A DNA stretch of 55,207 nucleotides from Thermoleophilaceae bacterium. GTDB taxonomy: Bacteria > Actinomycetota > Thermoleophilia > Solirubrobacterales > JACPNS01. How positions within the stretch are numbered: the stretch's first letter is position 1; the number at the start of each line of letters is the position of its first letter. Positions 43,328 through 51,581 of this stretch are shown here, piece by piece. The notes below the pieces were generated by a model. It saw only the letters and a list, made by a program, of their open reading frames with translations. It was not told where the DNA came from and searched no databases. The translations under genes were made by a program, and so were the position numbers. The stretch is from the NCBI GenBank assembly GCA_016462645.1, contig JAEMSX010000002.1:1-55207 (forward strand). The letters are read 5' to 3'.

Positions 43328-43809
43328 CCGAGGATCCCTACGAAATCCTTGGCGTCGCGCGCGATGCCACGGAAGACGAAGTTCGCGCGGCCTACATCGC
43401 CGGGGCGAAACGCTCTCACCCTGACGTTGTCGGCGAGGCCGAGTCGGGTGAGCGGATGCGCCAGTTGAATCTCGCCTACGAGGTTCTGCGCGATCCGGAA
43501 CTCAGGGTTCTCTACGACGCCGAGCACCGCGTCGGACGGGGCATCCACTCGGACCTCGAGGACATCGTGCGGGTCTGGGTGGAGGACGGAAGGCTTGACG
43601 ATCCGGCGATCGAGAAGCTCGCGGCGCTGAATCGCGAGATGGTGCGCATGGAGAACGAGGGCTGGGATGTTCGGCGTCATCACGATCACCTCGTGTGCAC
43701 CCGCACTGATCGCAAGGGGATGTTCGGGAGGGCGATCAAGCGTCGGGTGACCGTGAACATCGACAAGCACGGTCTCCCATTTCACGTTGAGCAGAAGCGC
43801 CCGGACTGA
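43324..43809 (+). CDS. J-domain protein with C-terminal GWxV domain; probable ATA start
   Basis: 161 aa if begun at ATA 43324 (reads [20 protein letters not shown] after the start). The J domain spans about 5-66 with HPD at 32-34 (KRSHPDVVG) and [16 protein letters not shown] in helices III/IV. No ATG, GTG, TTG or CTG occurs between the upstream in-frame stop (43306) and ATG 43456, which would delete the HPD helix. The ATA overlaps the lepA stop as ATAA, exactly where an ATGA coupling is usual. A C-terminal domain (about 100-155: [40 protein letters not shown]) recurs in the next gene. It probably stimulates a DnaK ATPase; the client is unknown. Confidence 0.75.
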   Translation: MTEDPYEILGVARDATEDEVRAAYIAGAKRSHPDVVGEAESGERMRQLNLAYEVLRDPELRVLYDAEHRVGRGIHSDLEDIVRVWVEDGRLDDPAIEKLAALNREMVRMENEGWDVRRHHDHLVCTRTDRKGMFGRAIKRRVTVNIDKHGLPFHVEQKRPD

Positions 43810-43896
43810 ACTGGACGTGCTTCGACGGCGAATTCGTGCGTCCAAATCGCTGGTCTGGGCCTAATTCACCGATCGGAGCAAGCCGATATTGCGTTC

Positions 43897-44337
43897 ATGT
43901 ACGCACCTGAGACAGACTCCCCGCAGGCAGACCCGCAACGCCATCTCGTTGATCTGCAGTACGAAGAGGTTTCGAACGCTCGCACTGCCGTTCTGAATCG
44001 CGAGCTGGTGCGGATGCGGGGAGAAGGTTGGAACGTGCAGCTCGTGGGCGACCACCTGGTTGCGAGTCGCCGCGAGCACGGCCACTCGCAGATGGAGCGG
44101 ATGCTGATTGCTGTCGGCGGGTTTCTCGCGCTGGCGTATGCGGCGACGATTTTCATGGCAGGCATGGTTGAGTCGCTGCCAGGCTCGAAAGCCGTGTTCC
44201 TTGCGGGCGCCGCGGTTGTTGGCGGGCTGATTGCGTTCTTCACACGCGGGCAGGCCGCCCGCGATCGCCGGGTGTCAGTGAGCGTTGACGGTCAGGGACG
44301 ACCGTTCATGGCCGACCTGGCCACGCGCGACTTCTGA
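43897..44337 (+). CDS. Two-TM membrane protein with split GWxV domain
   Basis: 146 aa from ATG 43897; no Shine-Dalgarno. Not a family I recognise. Residues 33-58 (LNRELVRMRGEGWNVQLVGD, then HLVASR) and 123-138 (DRRVSVSVDGQGRPFM) match the two halves of the C-terminal domain of the J-domain protein upstream. Between them lies a helical hairpin: TM1 about 69-90 (MLIAVGGFLALAYAATIFMA) and TM2 about 97-115 (SKAVFLAGAAVVGGLIAFF). The two halves are therefore predicted on the same, probably cytoplasmic, face. It may anchor the J-domain protein at the membrane; this is inference. It ends 1 bp before the convergent TSP3 gene. Confidence 0.7.
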   Translation: MYAPETDSPQADPQRHLVDLQYEEVSNARTAVLNRELVRMRGEGWNVQLVGDHLVASRREHGHSQMERMLIAVGGFLALAYAATIFMAGMVESLPGSKAVFLAGAAVVGGLIAFFTRGQAARDRRVSVSVDGQGRPFMADLATRDF

Positions 44338-44338
44338 G

Positions 44339-45997
44339 TCAGCCGAGCTTCGCCTTCACTGAGCTCGTCGCGTTCGGCAATCCGCTGCGCGACGTTGTCA
44401 GCGTGATCGTTGTGGAAACGGCCTTCTTGGACTTGAGGACCGCCTTCTTGGCCTTCGATGAAAGCTTCAGCTTCAGCGCGCCGCCTCCGGAGGCCTTGCA
44501 CGGCCCCGTCGCTCCGCCGATCGAGACGCTCTTGGCACCCTTCTTCACTTTGAGCTTGAGTTTCTTGGCGACGGCCTTGCTCACGGTGATGTCGGCCTTG
44601 GCATTTGAATCGATCGTGCAGGAGATCTTGATCTTCGTGCCCTTCACCAGCGCCTTGCGCTTGAGTTTGGGGAGCTTTCCGAAGCCTGTCTTGAACGCAG
44701 GGCAGCCGTTCGTCGTGGACGCCTGGGCCGCTTCCGGGCAGATGTCGTCCGCTCCGATCACACCGTCGCCATCGGCGTCGTTGGCCGCCAGGGAGGGCTG
44801 GCAGCCGTTCGGCAGGTTTCCCTTGACCGTGGGGCACTGGTCGGCGCCGTTGTTGGCCACGCCGTCGCCGTCTTCATCTGGTCCTGAAAGCGTCGTGAAG
44901 GTGATCGGCGTCGAGTAGATCGTGGTCGAGCCCGAGTTGTACGTGAAGCGGTAGCGGAATGTGAACGTCTGTCCGTATCCGGGCGGATTGAAGTAGAACG
45001 GAACAGCTCCGCCGTTGGGCCCCGGTCCCGTGATCAGCCAGGTGTCGTCGGCGTTGGTCACGGTGCTGCCCCACTCGCCACCGAGGTCCTCGCACTTGAC
45101 CACCGGCGTGCCCGTCGCGGTCGGGCCGGCATACATGTCCCAACAGAAGCTCCCGGGCTGGAAGTTGCTGTAGAGGTTGCCGAAGATCTCGATGCGGTTC
45201 TCGGTTCCTGCCGGCTGGTTCTTGTCCCAGAAGGGGACGATCGAGGGGTTGCGCGCGTAGTAGAGGTACGGGGCGCTGGACCCGGATGGAAAGACGTTGG
45301 TCCACACATACGTGGAGTCGTTGTTGTAGGTGCCGGTCGCCGTGATCGTCCAGCGGAACTCGTCGACCGGATTCGCGGCGGCGCCGAGCAATTGCTGCGT
45401 GCTCTTCACAGGGACGAAGAGCTGGTACATCTGGCCGCTCACGAGCGCCCGGTAGCCGAAGCCGATGCCGGCTCCGGATGCCGATGGCGTGGTGCTCGTC
45501 GGGCAGTACGGACCGTAGGCGTTGATCCCGATCGGGCGCATGTCCCAGCTCCCGCCGGTCAGCTCACTCCAGGTGTTGCCGTTGCGGGGGATCCCGAAGC
45601 AGCGGATCTGCCTGGCCGGGTCATAGCTCGTGCCCTTGGGGAACGAGAGGTCAGTTGAGACGATCGTGGAGCCCGTGCCACAGGGATTGCCGGGAATCGA
45701 GATCATCACGCTCGCCCAGTATTCGTCGCCGATGCGCACGACGCTTCCGCTCGCGGCGCCCCCGTAGCCGGAGATCGCAGACACCATGGTTTCCGAGTAG
45801 GAGCCGCCGAGAATCGAGCAGTTCGTGCCCGAGATCTGCATCAGCGAGCCGGAGACCCATTTCTTGCCTGCGCCCGCGACCGAGTCTTCGGGCGCCGCGC
45901 TCGCGCCAGTCGGCGCGACGGCACAAATCGCAAGAACGGCGACGATCAGAGCGAGAAGTCGATTCGAGGAACGGTGAGCGAGCAATGGAGTGAGCAT
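44339..45997 (-). CDS. Secreted protein with thrombospondin type 3 repeats and Lys-rich tail
   Basis: 552 aa. ATG 45997 is chosen (MLTPLLAHRSSNRLLALIVA) because GAGGA lies 8 nt upstream; two in-frame ATGs upstream (46039, 46006) are less well placed. The signal peptide cleaves near GASA-A. Residues about 25-380 are a beta-rich ectodomain of unknown type with several Cys. TSP3 calcium-binding repeats follow (DEDGDGVANNGADQCP and DADGDGVIGADDICPEAA). The basic C-terminal module (KGTKIKISCTIDSNAKADIT, KKLKLKVKKGAKSVSIGG, LSSKAKKAVLKSKK) is of a third tail type in this window. Probably a Ca-stabilised extracellular protein. Confidence 0.82.
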   Translation of the reverse strand: MLTPLLAHRSSNRLLALIVAVLAICAVAPTGASAAPEDSVAGAGKKWVSGSLMQISGTNCSILGGSYSETMVSAISGYGGAASGSVVRIGDEYWASVMISIPGNPCGTGSTIVSTDLSFPKGTSYDPARQIRCFGIPRNGNTWSELTGGSWDMRPIGINAYGPYCPTSTTPSASGAGIGFGYRALVSGQMYQLFVPVKSTQQLLGAAANPVDEFRWTITATGTYNNDSTYVWTNVFPSGSSAPYLYYARNPSIVPFWDKNQPAGTENRIEIFGNLYSNFQPGSFCWDMYAGPTATGTPVVKCEDLGGEWGSTVTNADDTWLITGPGPNGGAVPFYFNPPGYGQTFTFRYRFTYNSGSTTIYSTPITFTTLSGPDEDGDGVANNGADQCPTVKGNLPNGCQPSLAANDADGDGVIGADDICPEAAQASTTNGCPAFKTGFGKLPKLKRKALVKGTKIKISCTIDSNAKADITVSKAVAKKLKLKVKKGAKSVSIGGATGPCKASGGGALKLKLSSKAKKAVLKSKKAVSTTITLTTSRSGLPNATSSVKAKLG

Positions 45998-46154
45998 GGC
46001 GAACATCCTCGCATACCGATTGGCGCCTGAAAACCTCATAAATCGGTAGGTTCGCGGACTTGGACGTTCAGCGGCCAGAAATCCGGCGCTCCGCCAAACC
46101 GAGTACGTTGCTGCCCGACTGACTTACCCCAGGCCACACTCAGGAGAAGACGAC

Positions 46155-46607
46155 ATGGCAGAAGAAGTACAGATTTCCGGCGGACCGGAAACCGCGAAGA
46201 TCAGAGGGCCGGTGGCGGTCCCGCTGCTGATCCTCATCACGCTCGGGATCTACGGATTGGTCTGGTGGTACAAGATCAACAAGGAGCTCGCCGAACTCGG
46301 CGCCAAGCACGGCACTGAGGAGCTGGGCACGAACCCGACGCTCTCTCTGCTCGCGCTGTTCCCGGGCGGGATCCTGATCATCCCCGCGATCTGGACGACG
46401 GTCACCACGTACCAGCGTTCAAAGCGCGCCCAGCAGCTCGTCGGCGTGCCCGAGAACAACCAGGCAAACCCGTGGCTCTACGGGGTGTTCTACGTGATCA
46501 TCTCGCTCGTCGCGTATGGATACCTGCAGGCAGAGCTGAACAAGGTCTGGCGCACGATTTCCGGCGGCCCAGCGGCCGCGGTGCCCCCGGCGCCGCCTGC
46601 GGTCTAG
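46155..46607 (+). CDS. DUF4234 small membrane protein
   Basis: 150 aa. ATG 46155 has AGGAG 8 nt upstream. The family signature is the first TM with VAVPLLILITLGIYGLVWWY, followed by KINKELAELG. A second TM (SLLALFPGGILIIPAIWTTV) and a third (YGVFYVIISLVAYGYLQAEL) complete it. The C-terminus is Ala/Pro-rich. Function of the family is unknown. It stands alone between a convergent neighbour and a terminator. Confidence 0.87.
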   Translation: MAEEVQISGGPETAKIRGPVAVPLLILITLGIYGLVWWYKINKELAELGAKHGTEELGTNPTLSLLALFPGGILIIPAIWTTVTTYQRSKRAQQLVGVPENNQANPWLYGVFYVIISLVAYGYLQAELNKVWRTISGGPAAAVPPAPPAV

Positions 46608-46632
46608 GCGCGATCCGGAATCTCAGGATCGA

Positions 46633-46662
46633 AGGGCGGCTCCGATCGGGGCCGCCCTTTTT
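46633..46662 (+). terminator. Intrinsic terminator after DUF4234 gene
   Basis: AGGGCGGC (46633-46640) pairs with GCCGCCCT (46651-46658), a perfect 8-bp stem with a 10-nt loop, followed by a run of five T ending at 46662. Confidence 0.9.
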
Positions 46663-46753
46663 GTTCACCGGGTCAACAAGCGAGTCCGCGCAATAGACTC
46701 CCGCCCGCACGATCGTTCGCATCCACAAGCCAAGAACTTTCAGGAGCAATCAA

Positions 46754-47200
46754 GTGGCAATCAAGACTGACGCGGTGGGCAAGACCTATCCGCCGGTCGA
46801 ATATGTGGTCGGTACGGAGAAGATCCGCGAGTACACCGCCGCCACATTCGACGACAACCCCCTCTCGAACGACGAAGACGCCGCGAAGGCCGCCGGTTAC
46901 GCCGGACTGGTCGCGCCGCCGATGTTCGCCGTCGTCTTCTCCAGCAAGGCAGCCGTGCCGGCGATGTTCGACCCCGAGGTCGAGATGAACTTCGCGATGA
47001 TGGTTCACGGCGCGCAGGACTTCACCTTCCACAAGCCGGTCGTCGCGGGAGACCGCATCACGACCACCGCATCGGTCAAGTCGATTGAAGCGAGTGGGGG
47101 CAAGGGTTTTTACGTTTACACCACAGAGTCCGTCAACCAGAACAACGAGACAGTCGTTTCCGCAGACTGGACCTGCATCGTCCGAGGAGTAGAAGCATGA
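46754..47200 (+). CDS. MaoC-like N-terminal hot-dog dehydratase subunit (HadA-like)
   Basis: 148 aa. GTG 46754 has AGGAG 7 nt upstream. It resembles the FAS1-type MaoC N-terminal dehydratase domain: VGKTYPPVEYVVGTEKIREY, the gapped LVAPPMFAVVF and the hot-dog helix region before HGAQDFTFHKPVVAGDRITT. In the mycobacterial HadAB/HadBC enzymes such a non-catalytic or stabilising subunit pairs with a catalytic MaoC subunit, which is exactly the next gene (4-bp overlap). The likely reaction is (3R)-hydroxyacyl-ACP or -CoA dehydration. Confidence 0.85.
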   Translation: MAIKTDAVGKTYPPVEYVVGTEKIREYTAATFDDNPLSNDEDAAKAAGYAGLVAPPMFAVVFSSKAAVPAMFDPEVEMNFAMMVHGAQDFTFHKPVVAGDRITTTASVKSIEASGGKGFYVYTTESVNQNNETVVSADWTCIVRGVEA

Positions 47201-47589
47201 GCTACACAGTTGGCGACAAGACGCCCGAGATCCGCGTCACCCCGGACAAATACCTGCCGCACCGCTACGCCGGCGCATCAGGAGACTTCAACCCGATCCA
47301 CATCGACAAAGAGTTCGCCCAGATGGTCGGACTTCCGAACACCATCCTCCACGGTCTCTGGTCATTGGCCCAGGTGCAGCGCGCTGCGATTCAGGCCGCC
47401 GGCAACGACCCGACGAAGGTCAAGACCCTTTCGGGCCAGTTCCGCGGCATGGGTCAACCCGAAGTCGAGGTCGTCGTGACCGGAGAGATCACCACCGTTG
47501 AAGAGAGCGGCGAGGCGATCATCCACCTCGAGGCCGCCCAGGGCGACACGCGCATCATCCGCAACGCCACGGCGATCATCGAGCCGTAG
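47197..47589 (+). CDS. MaoC-like catalytic hydratase/dehydratase subunit (HadB-like)
   Basis: 130 aa, overlapping the HadA-like gene by ATGA, with GAGGAG 7 nt upstream. The hydratase-2 motif is intact: YAGASGDFNPIHIDKEFAQM, with the catalytic Asp/His pair in DFNPIH, then LPNTILHGLWSLA. It acts on (R)-3-hydroxyacyl substrates in fatty acid synthesis or on enoyl-CoA. Together with its partner it should form a heterodimer with one active site. Chain length preference cannot be read from the sequence. Confidence 0.9.
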   Translation: MSYTVGDKTPEIRVTPDKYLPHRYAGASGDFNPIHIDKEFAQMVGLPNTILHGLWSLAQVQRAAIQAAGNDPTKVKTLSGQFRGMGQPEVEVVVTGEITTVEESGEAIIHLEAAQGDTRIIRNATAIIEP

Positions 47590-47593
47590 GTGA

Positions 47594-48496
47594 ATGAACG
47601 CGGTCAGCTCAGTCACGCGCACTGACGTCCGCTTTGACAGCGACGGCGACGCGTGCGGCGCCTGGTTCTATCGCCCGACAGGACCAGGCCCGTTTCCCGT
47701 CGTCGTCCTCTGTCACGGCCTCGGCGCCACGCGCGAGATGGGCTTCGACCCGTACGCTCGCGCGTTTGCCGAAGCCGGCATCGCCGCGCTCGCGTTCACT
47801 TATCGCGGTTTCGGCGACAGCGAGGGCGAGCCGCGACAGGTGCTTGACATCGGCAAGCAGCGCGAGGACATTGCCGCAGCGATCGAATACGTGAAGCGGC
47901 TCGATGACGTCGATCCCGATCGCGTCGCGCTGTTTGGCAGCTCGTTCGGCGGTGGTCATGTGATCGCTGTCGGGGCGGACCGCGATGACATTGCGGCCGT
48001 TGTCGCGCAGTGTCCGTTCACCGACGGGCAGGCATCGGGACTCACGCTCGGAGCGGTCAGCACGGTGAAGGTCGGGGCGTATGCCGCGGCAGACGGTGTC
48101 GCCCGGCTGCTTGGTCACAAGCCTGTGTACGCGTCGCTTGCGGGTACCCGCGGTGAAGCGGCGATGATGACCGCGCCCGACGTGATCGAGGGCTACAGAG
48201 CGCTGATGCCCGAAGGCTTTGAGGAGGACAACCGCGTCGCCGGCCGCATCGGCCTCGACATTCTCTTCGAGCGCCCCGGGAGGAAGATGAAGGACCTCAA
48301 GTGTCCGACGCTGGTCTGCGCCTGCGAGAAGGACACCGTCGCGCCGTACGGCCCGACCGTGAAGTACGCGAAGGAAGCCCCGAACGTCGAGCTGAAGTCC
48401 TATCCCTTCGGCCACTTCGACATCTACCTCGGCGAGGGTTTCGAGCAGGCCAGCACCGACCAGGTCGCTTTCCTCAAACGCGTGCTCAAGCCGTAG
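47594..48496 (+). CDS. Alpha/beta hydrolase (dienelactone hydrolase/peptidase S15-like)
   Basis: 300 aa cytoplasmic hydrolase. Catalytic triad candidates are Ser in FGSSFGGGHV (GxSxG elbow), Asp in CACEKDTVAPYGP and His in YPFGHFDIYLGE. The oxyanion region is VVLCHGLGATREMGF. It begins 4 bp after the MaoC gene and may belong to the same acyl-handling operon, for example as a thioesterase, but the substrate is not known. Confidence 0.87.
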   Translation: MNAVSSVTRTDVRFDSDGDACGAWFYRPTGPGPFPVVVLCHGLGATREMGFDPYARAFAEAGIAALAFTYRGFGDSEGEPRQVLDIGKQREDIAAAIEYVKRLDDVDPDRVALFGSSFGGGHVIAVGADRDDIAAVVAQCPFTDGQASGLTLGAVSTVKVGAYAAADGVARLLGHKPVYASLAGTRGEAAMMTAPDVIEGYRALMPEGFEEDNRVAGRIGLDILFERPGRKMKDLKCPTLVCACEKDTVAPYGPTVKYAKEAPNVELKSYPFGHFDIYLGEGFEQASTDQVAFLKRVLKP

Positions 48497-48512
48497 CTGC
48501 CGGGAAGGCAGC
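48496..48512 (+). repeat. Short GC hairpin before hrcA
   Basis: GCTGCC (48496-48501) pairs with GGCAGC (48507-48512) around a GGGAA loop, starting at the hydrolase stop codon. It is not a CIRCE operator. It may be a weak terminator or leader hairpin. Confidence 0.35.
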
Positions 48513-48535
48513 GAGGCAAACGTATCCTTACAGGG

Positions 48536-49549
48536 ATGCTCACAGACCGACAAGAACAGATCCTGCGGATTGTCGTCGAGGCGTTCACCGAGACCGGTGC
48601 GCCTGTCGGCTCGCGTGCGATCGCGGAACGCCCCGATGTGGCGTGGGCGCCTTCGACCGTGCGCAACGAGTTCGCGGTGCTTGTCAGCCACGGTTTTCTC
48701 GAGCAGCCGCACACCTCAGCCGGTCGCCGTCCGACCGAAGCTGGCTACCGCTACTTCGTTGACGACCTGCTGCGCGATGGCGCGCGCCGTGAGGCGCCGG
48801 AGATCGAGCTGACGTTCGATCGCCGCGAGATCGCCGACGCGATTCGTCAGACGACCGAGACGCTCGCCGAGGTCAACGAACTGATGGCGCTCGTCAGCGC
48901 CCCGCCGCTCGAGAGCGAAGAGATCCTGCGCATCGAGCTCGTGCCGCTCTCACCGCAGAAGGTGATGGTCGTCGTGATTACGAGCAACGGCAATGTGACC
49001 AAGCGGCAGTTTGAATTTGAACAGCCCGTGGACGCCGGCCTCGCACGTTGGGCGACCGGCTACCTCAACGAGCGCCTCGGCGGCGTGCCGCTCGGCGCGC
49101 GCATGATCCGCTCGCGCCTGTTCGCGAACGATCTCTCACCGGTCGAGTTGAGCTTCATCGAGGCAATCGGCACGGCTTTCCTTGAACCGCCGCAGGGCGA
49201 CAACATCCTGTTCGTCGGTGGATCGCGCCACCTGATCGGATCCGGCTCCGGCGAGCCGATCCCCGGACTTGATCAACTGATGGGAGCGGTCGAGGAGCGC
49301 GAGGCCGTCACGCGCCTCCTGCGTGCCCGTCTGGGCGAGCGCGGGGTGTACTTGCGCATCGGCCATGAGAACGAGGCCGTCGAGCTCGTCGGCGCCAGCG
49401 TCGTCGGCGCCAACTACGGCACGCACACCCGTCAGCTCGGCAGTGTCAATGTGGTCGGCCCCGTGCGCATGGACTACCCGCGTGCGATCGCCTCGGTGCG
49501 CTTTGCCGCGGCGCGGCTTTCGGATTTCGTCTCGGACGTCTACGCGTAG
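48536..49549 (+). CDS. hrcA: Heat-inducible transcription repressor HrcA
   Basis: Repressor of class I heat-shock genes, 337 aa. The N-terminal winged helix is MLTDRQEQILRIVVEAFTET with GAPVGSRAIAERPDVAWAPS and TVRNEFAVLVSHGFLEQPHT, then SAGRRPTEAGYRYFVD. The GAF-like and C-terminal dimer regions follow (VVVITSNGNVTKRQFEFE and VVGPVRMDYPRAIASVRFAA). It is 15 bp from dnaJ. I saw no CIRCE (TTAGCACTC-N9-GAGTGCTAA) in the 39 bp upstream, so autoregulation by that element is not supported here. Confidence 0.95.
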   Translation: MLTDRQEQILRIVVEAFTETGAPVGSRAIAERPDVAWAPSTVRNEFAVLVSHGFLEQPHTSAGRRPTEAGYRYFVDDLLRDGARREAPEIELTFDRREIADAIRQTTETLAEVNELMALVSAPPLESEEILRIELVPLSPQKVMVVVITSNGNVTKRQFEFEQPVDAGLARWATGYLNERLGGVPLGARMIRSRLFANDLSPVELSFIEAIGTAFLEPPQGDNILFVGGSRHLIGSGSGEPIPGLDQLMGAVEEREAVTRLLRARLGERGVYLRIGHENEAVELVGASVVGANYGTHTRQLGSVNVVGPVRMDYPRAIASVRFAAARLSDFVSDVYA

Positions 49550-49564
49550 GCGCGCCCAGCACAG

Positions 49565-50710
49565 ATGGCTACTACTCGCGATTACTACGAGGTGCTCGGC
49601 GTTGCCCGTGACGCCGATGAAACTGAGATCAAGAAGGCTTTCCGCAAGCTCGCGCGGACGCATCACCCCGATGTCAACGACTCGCCTGAAGCCGAGGCGG
49701 AGTTCAAAGAGATCGCTGCCGCCTATGAGGTGCTGAGCGATCAGGGCCGTCGCGCGACCTACGACCAGTACGGCCACGAGGGCCTGCGCAACTCCGGCGG
49801 CGAGCCGGACTTCTCGGGCTTTGGCGACTTCTCCTCGATCTTCCAGGCGTTCTTCGATCAGGCCGGCACCGGCGGCATGTTCGGCGGCGGGCGCAGCACC
49901 GGGGCCGGCCGCGGCCCGATGCAGGGCGGGGATCTCGGCGTTGAGACCGTGCTTGAACTCTCCGACGTGCTGACCGGCAAAGAAGTCGAGGTCGATTACG
50001 AGGTGATCGAGACCTGTCTGCGCTGCGACGGCAAGCGGGCCGAGCCCGGAACCGAAGTGAAGACCTGCGAGAAGTGCGACGGCGCCGGCCAGGTCCGCGT
50101 CGTGACCAAGACGATGATCGGGCAGATCGCCCGCGCGATGGTCTGCGATGAATGCGAGGGGCTCGGCCAGACGGTTGAGTCGCCCTGCAAGGAATGCGCC
50201 GGCAAGGGCCGTGTGCGCGTTGATCGCGACGTGAAGGTGACGATCCCCGCGGGGATCGAAGACGGCCAGCAGGTCCGCGTCGCGGGCCGTGGCCACGCGG
50301 GCGCCAACGGCGGGCCTCCGGGCGATCTCTACGTGCAGGTTGCGATTGAGGCCGATGAGCGCTTCCATCGCGAGGGCCGCGATCTCTACACGGTCGTCGA
50401 CCTGCCCGCGCACGCCGCGATGCTCGGCCGCGAGGTCGAAGTTGAAACGCTCGACGGACCCGAGACGATCAAGCTCGATTCCGGCGTGACCCACGGCGAT
50501 GACATCAAGGTCAAGGGCCACGGGCTTCCCGGCCTGCGCAACAACACGCGGGGCGATCTGCACGCCGTGATCAATCTTCAGGTGCCGCACAACCTCAACT
50601 CCGAGCAGCGCAGGCTGCTCGAGGAGTTCGACGCGTCGCTCACCGAGGACAACTACAAGTCCGCCGGCGGCGACGGAATCATGGGTCGCCTGCGCCGCGC
50701 GCTGCGATGA
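49565..50710 (+). CDS. dnaJ: Chaperone DnaJ (type I, DnaJ2 position)
   Basis: Co-chaperone of DnaK, 381 aa. The J domain (1-70) has [18 protein letters not shown] and YDQYGHEG. A short G/F region with [16 protein letters not shown] follows. Four CxxCxGxG-type zinc repeats are [24 protein letters not shown] and CKECAGKG; the first ends KR rather than xG. The C-terminal substrate domain includes [20 protein letters not shown]. The hrcA-dnaJ arrangement without grpE/dnaK is that of actinobacterial dnaJ2. Confidence 0.97.
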   Translation: MATTRDYYEVLGVARDADETEIKKAFRKLARTHHPDVNDSPEAEAEFKEIAAAYEVLSDQGRRATYDQYGHEGLRNSGGEPDFSGFGDFSSIFQAFFDQAGTGGMFGGGRSTGAGRGPMQGGDLGVETVLELSDVLTGKEVEVDYEVIETCLRCDGKRAEPGTEVKTCEKCDGAGQVRVVTKTMIGQIARAMVCDECEGLGQTVESPCKECAGKGRVRVDRDVKVTIPAGIEDGQQVRVAGRGHAGANGGPPGDLYVQVAIEADERFHREGRDLYTVVDLPAHAAMLGREVEVETLDGPETIKLDSGVTHGDDIKVKGHGLPGLRNNTRGDLHAVINLQVPHNLNSEQRRLLEEFDASLTEDNYKSAGGDGIMGRLRRALR

Positions 50711-50720
50711 TCGGAATCGG

Positions 50721-51581
50721 ATGATCCGGCTCGCGATTCGCTGCAAGGCGGAGAACGCTGAGCTTGCGCTCGCGCAGTTGATCGAGCTGGCGCCCACGGG
50801 GATCGAAGAGATCCGCGACGGCGACATCGTCGAGTACGCCGTCTACGGACCGCCCGGCGAAGTCCCGACGTTGCCGGATCTGCAGGTCGCGGTCGGCGAC
50901 GACCTCGTCGAAGTGCGCACCACCGAAGTGGCCGATGACTGGCAGGAGCGCTGGAAGGACTTCCACGGCTCGATGCTGATCACGCCTTCCGCCGGCGCAT
51001 CCGAGCCGACGATCTTCCTGCGCCCGAGCTGGGATGACGCAGAGCCCGCGGCCGGCGCCGTCGAGATCGTGCTCGATCCCGGACAGGCCTTCGGTACCGG
51101 CTCGCATCCGACCACCCGCCTGTGCCTGCGGCTGTTGCTCGACATCGCCGCTGAGGGCGGCAACGAGGGTGAGCTGATCGACCTTGGCTGCGGAAGCGGC
51201 GTGCTGGCGATCGCCGCAGGCAAGTTGGGATGGGGGCCGCTGCGCGCTTACGACTTCGATCACCTCGCGGTGACTGCGACCGAGGAGAACGCGGTCCGCA
51301 ACGATGTTTCGGTGGCCGCGTTCCAGAGTGACGTTCGCGATCCCGAGGGCGACGGCATTCCCGCGCTCGCGCCGACGGTCTTCGCCAACATCATGCGCCC
51401 GCAGCTGCTCGACGTTGCGGCGCAGATCCCGGCCGACCACGGAATGCGCGAGGTCGTGCTCTCCGGACTGCTCGACGAAGAGGCCGACGAGATCTCGGCC
51501 GCATACGCCGCGCATGGTCTGCGCGAGACCGGGCGGATCAGCGAAGGCGGCTGGACCGGCCTGCGCCTCTCGGCTGTTTAG
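50721..51581 (+). CDS. prmA: Ribosomal protein L11 methyltransferase
   Basis: SAM-dependent methyltransferase that modifies L11. 286 aa. The N-terminal substrate-recognition domain (1-90) ends near DWQERWKDFH. The methyltransferase domain has DPGQAFGTGSHPTTRLCL, motif I LIDLGCGSGVLAIAAGKLG, AYDFDHLAVTATEENAVRN and the FANIMRPQLLDVA segment, then EVVLSGLLDEEADEI. It follows dnaJ by 10 bp. The usual next gene rsmE is absent; a convergent NmrA gene is there, and the stop codons overlap as TTAG. Confidence 0.95.
   Translation: MIRLAIRCKAENAELALAQLIELAPTGIEEIRDGDIVEYAVYGPPGEVPTLPDLQVAVGDDLVEVRTTEVADDWQERWKDFHGSMLITPSAGASEPTIFLRPSWDDAEPAAGAVEIVLDPGQAFGTGSHPTTRLCLRLLLDIAAEGGNEGELIDLGCGSGVLAIAAGKLGWGPLRAYDFDHLAVTATEENAVRNDVSVAAFQSDVRDPEGDGIPALAPTVFANIMRPQLLDVAAQIPADHGMREVVLSGLLDEEADEISAAYAAHGLRETGRISEGGWTGLRLSAV

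Noticed and set aside
43456-43809. ATG 43456 as the normal start of the J-domain gene
   Set aside because: It would remove the HPD-containing first half of an otherwise well-conserved J domain. Kept only as an alternative in the finding.
48497-48535. CIRCE operator upstream of hrcA
   Set aside because: No TTAGCACTC-N9-GAGTGCTAA-like repeat is present; only an unrelated short hairpin.
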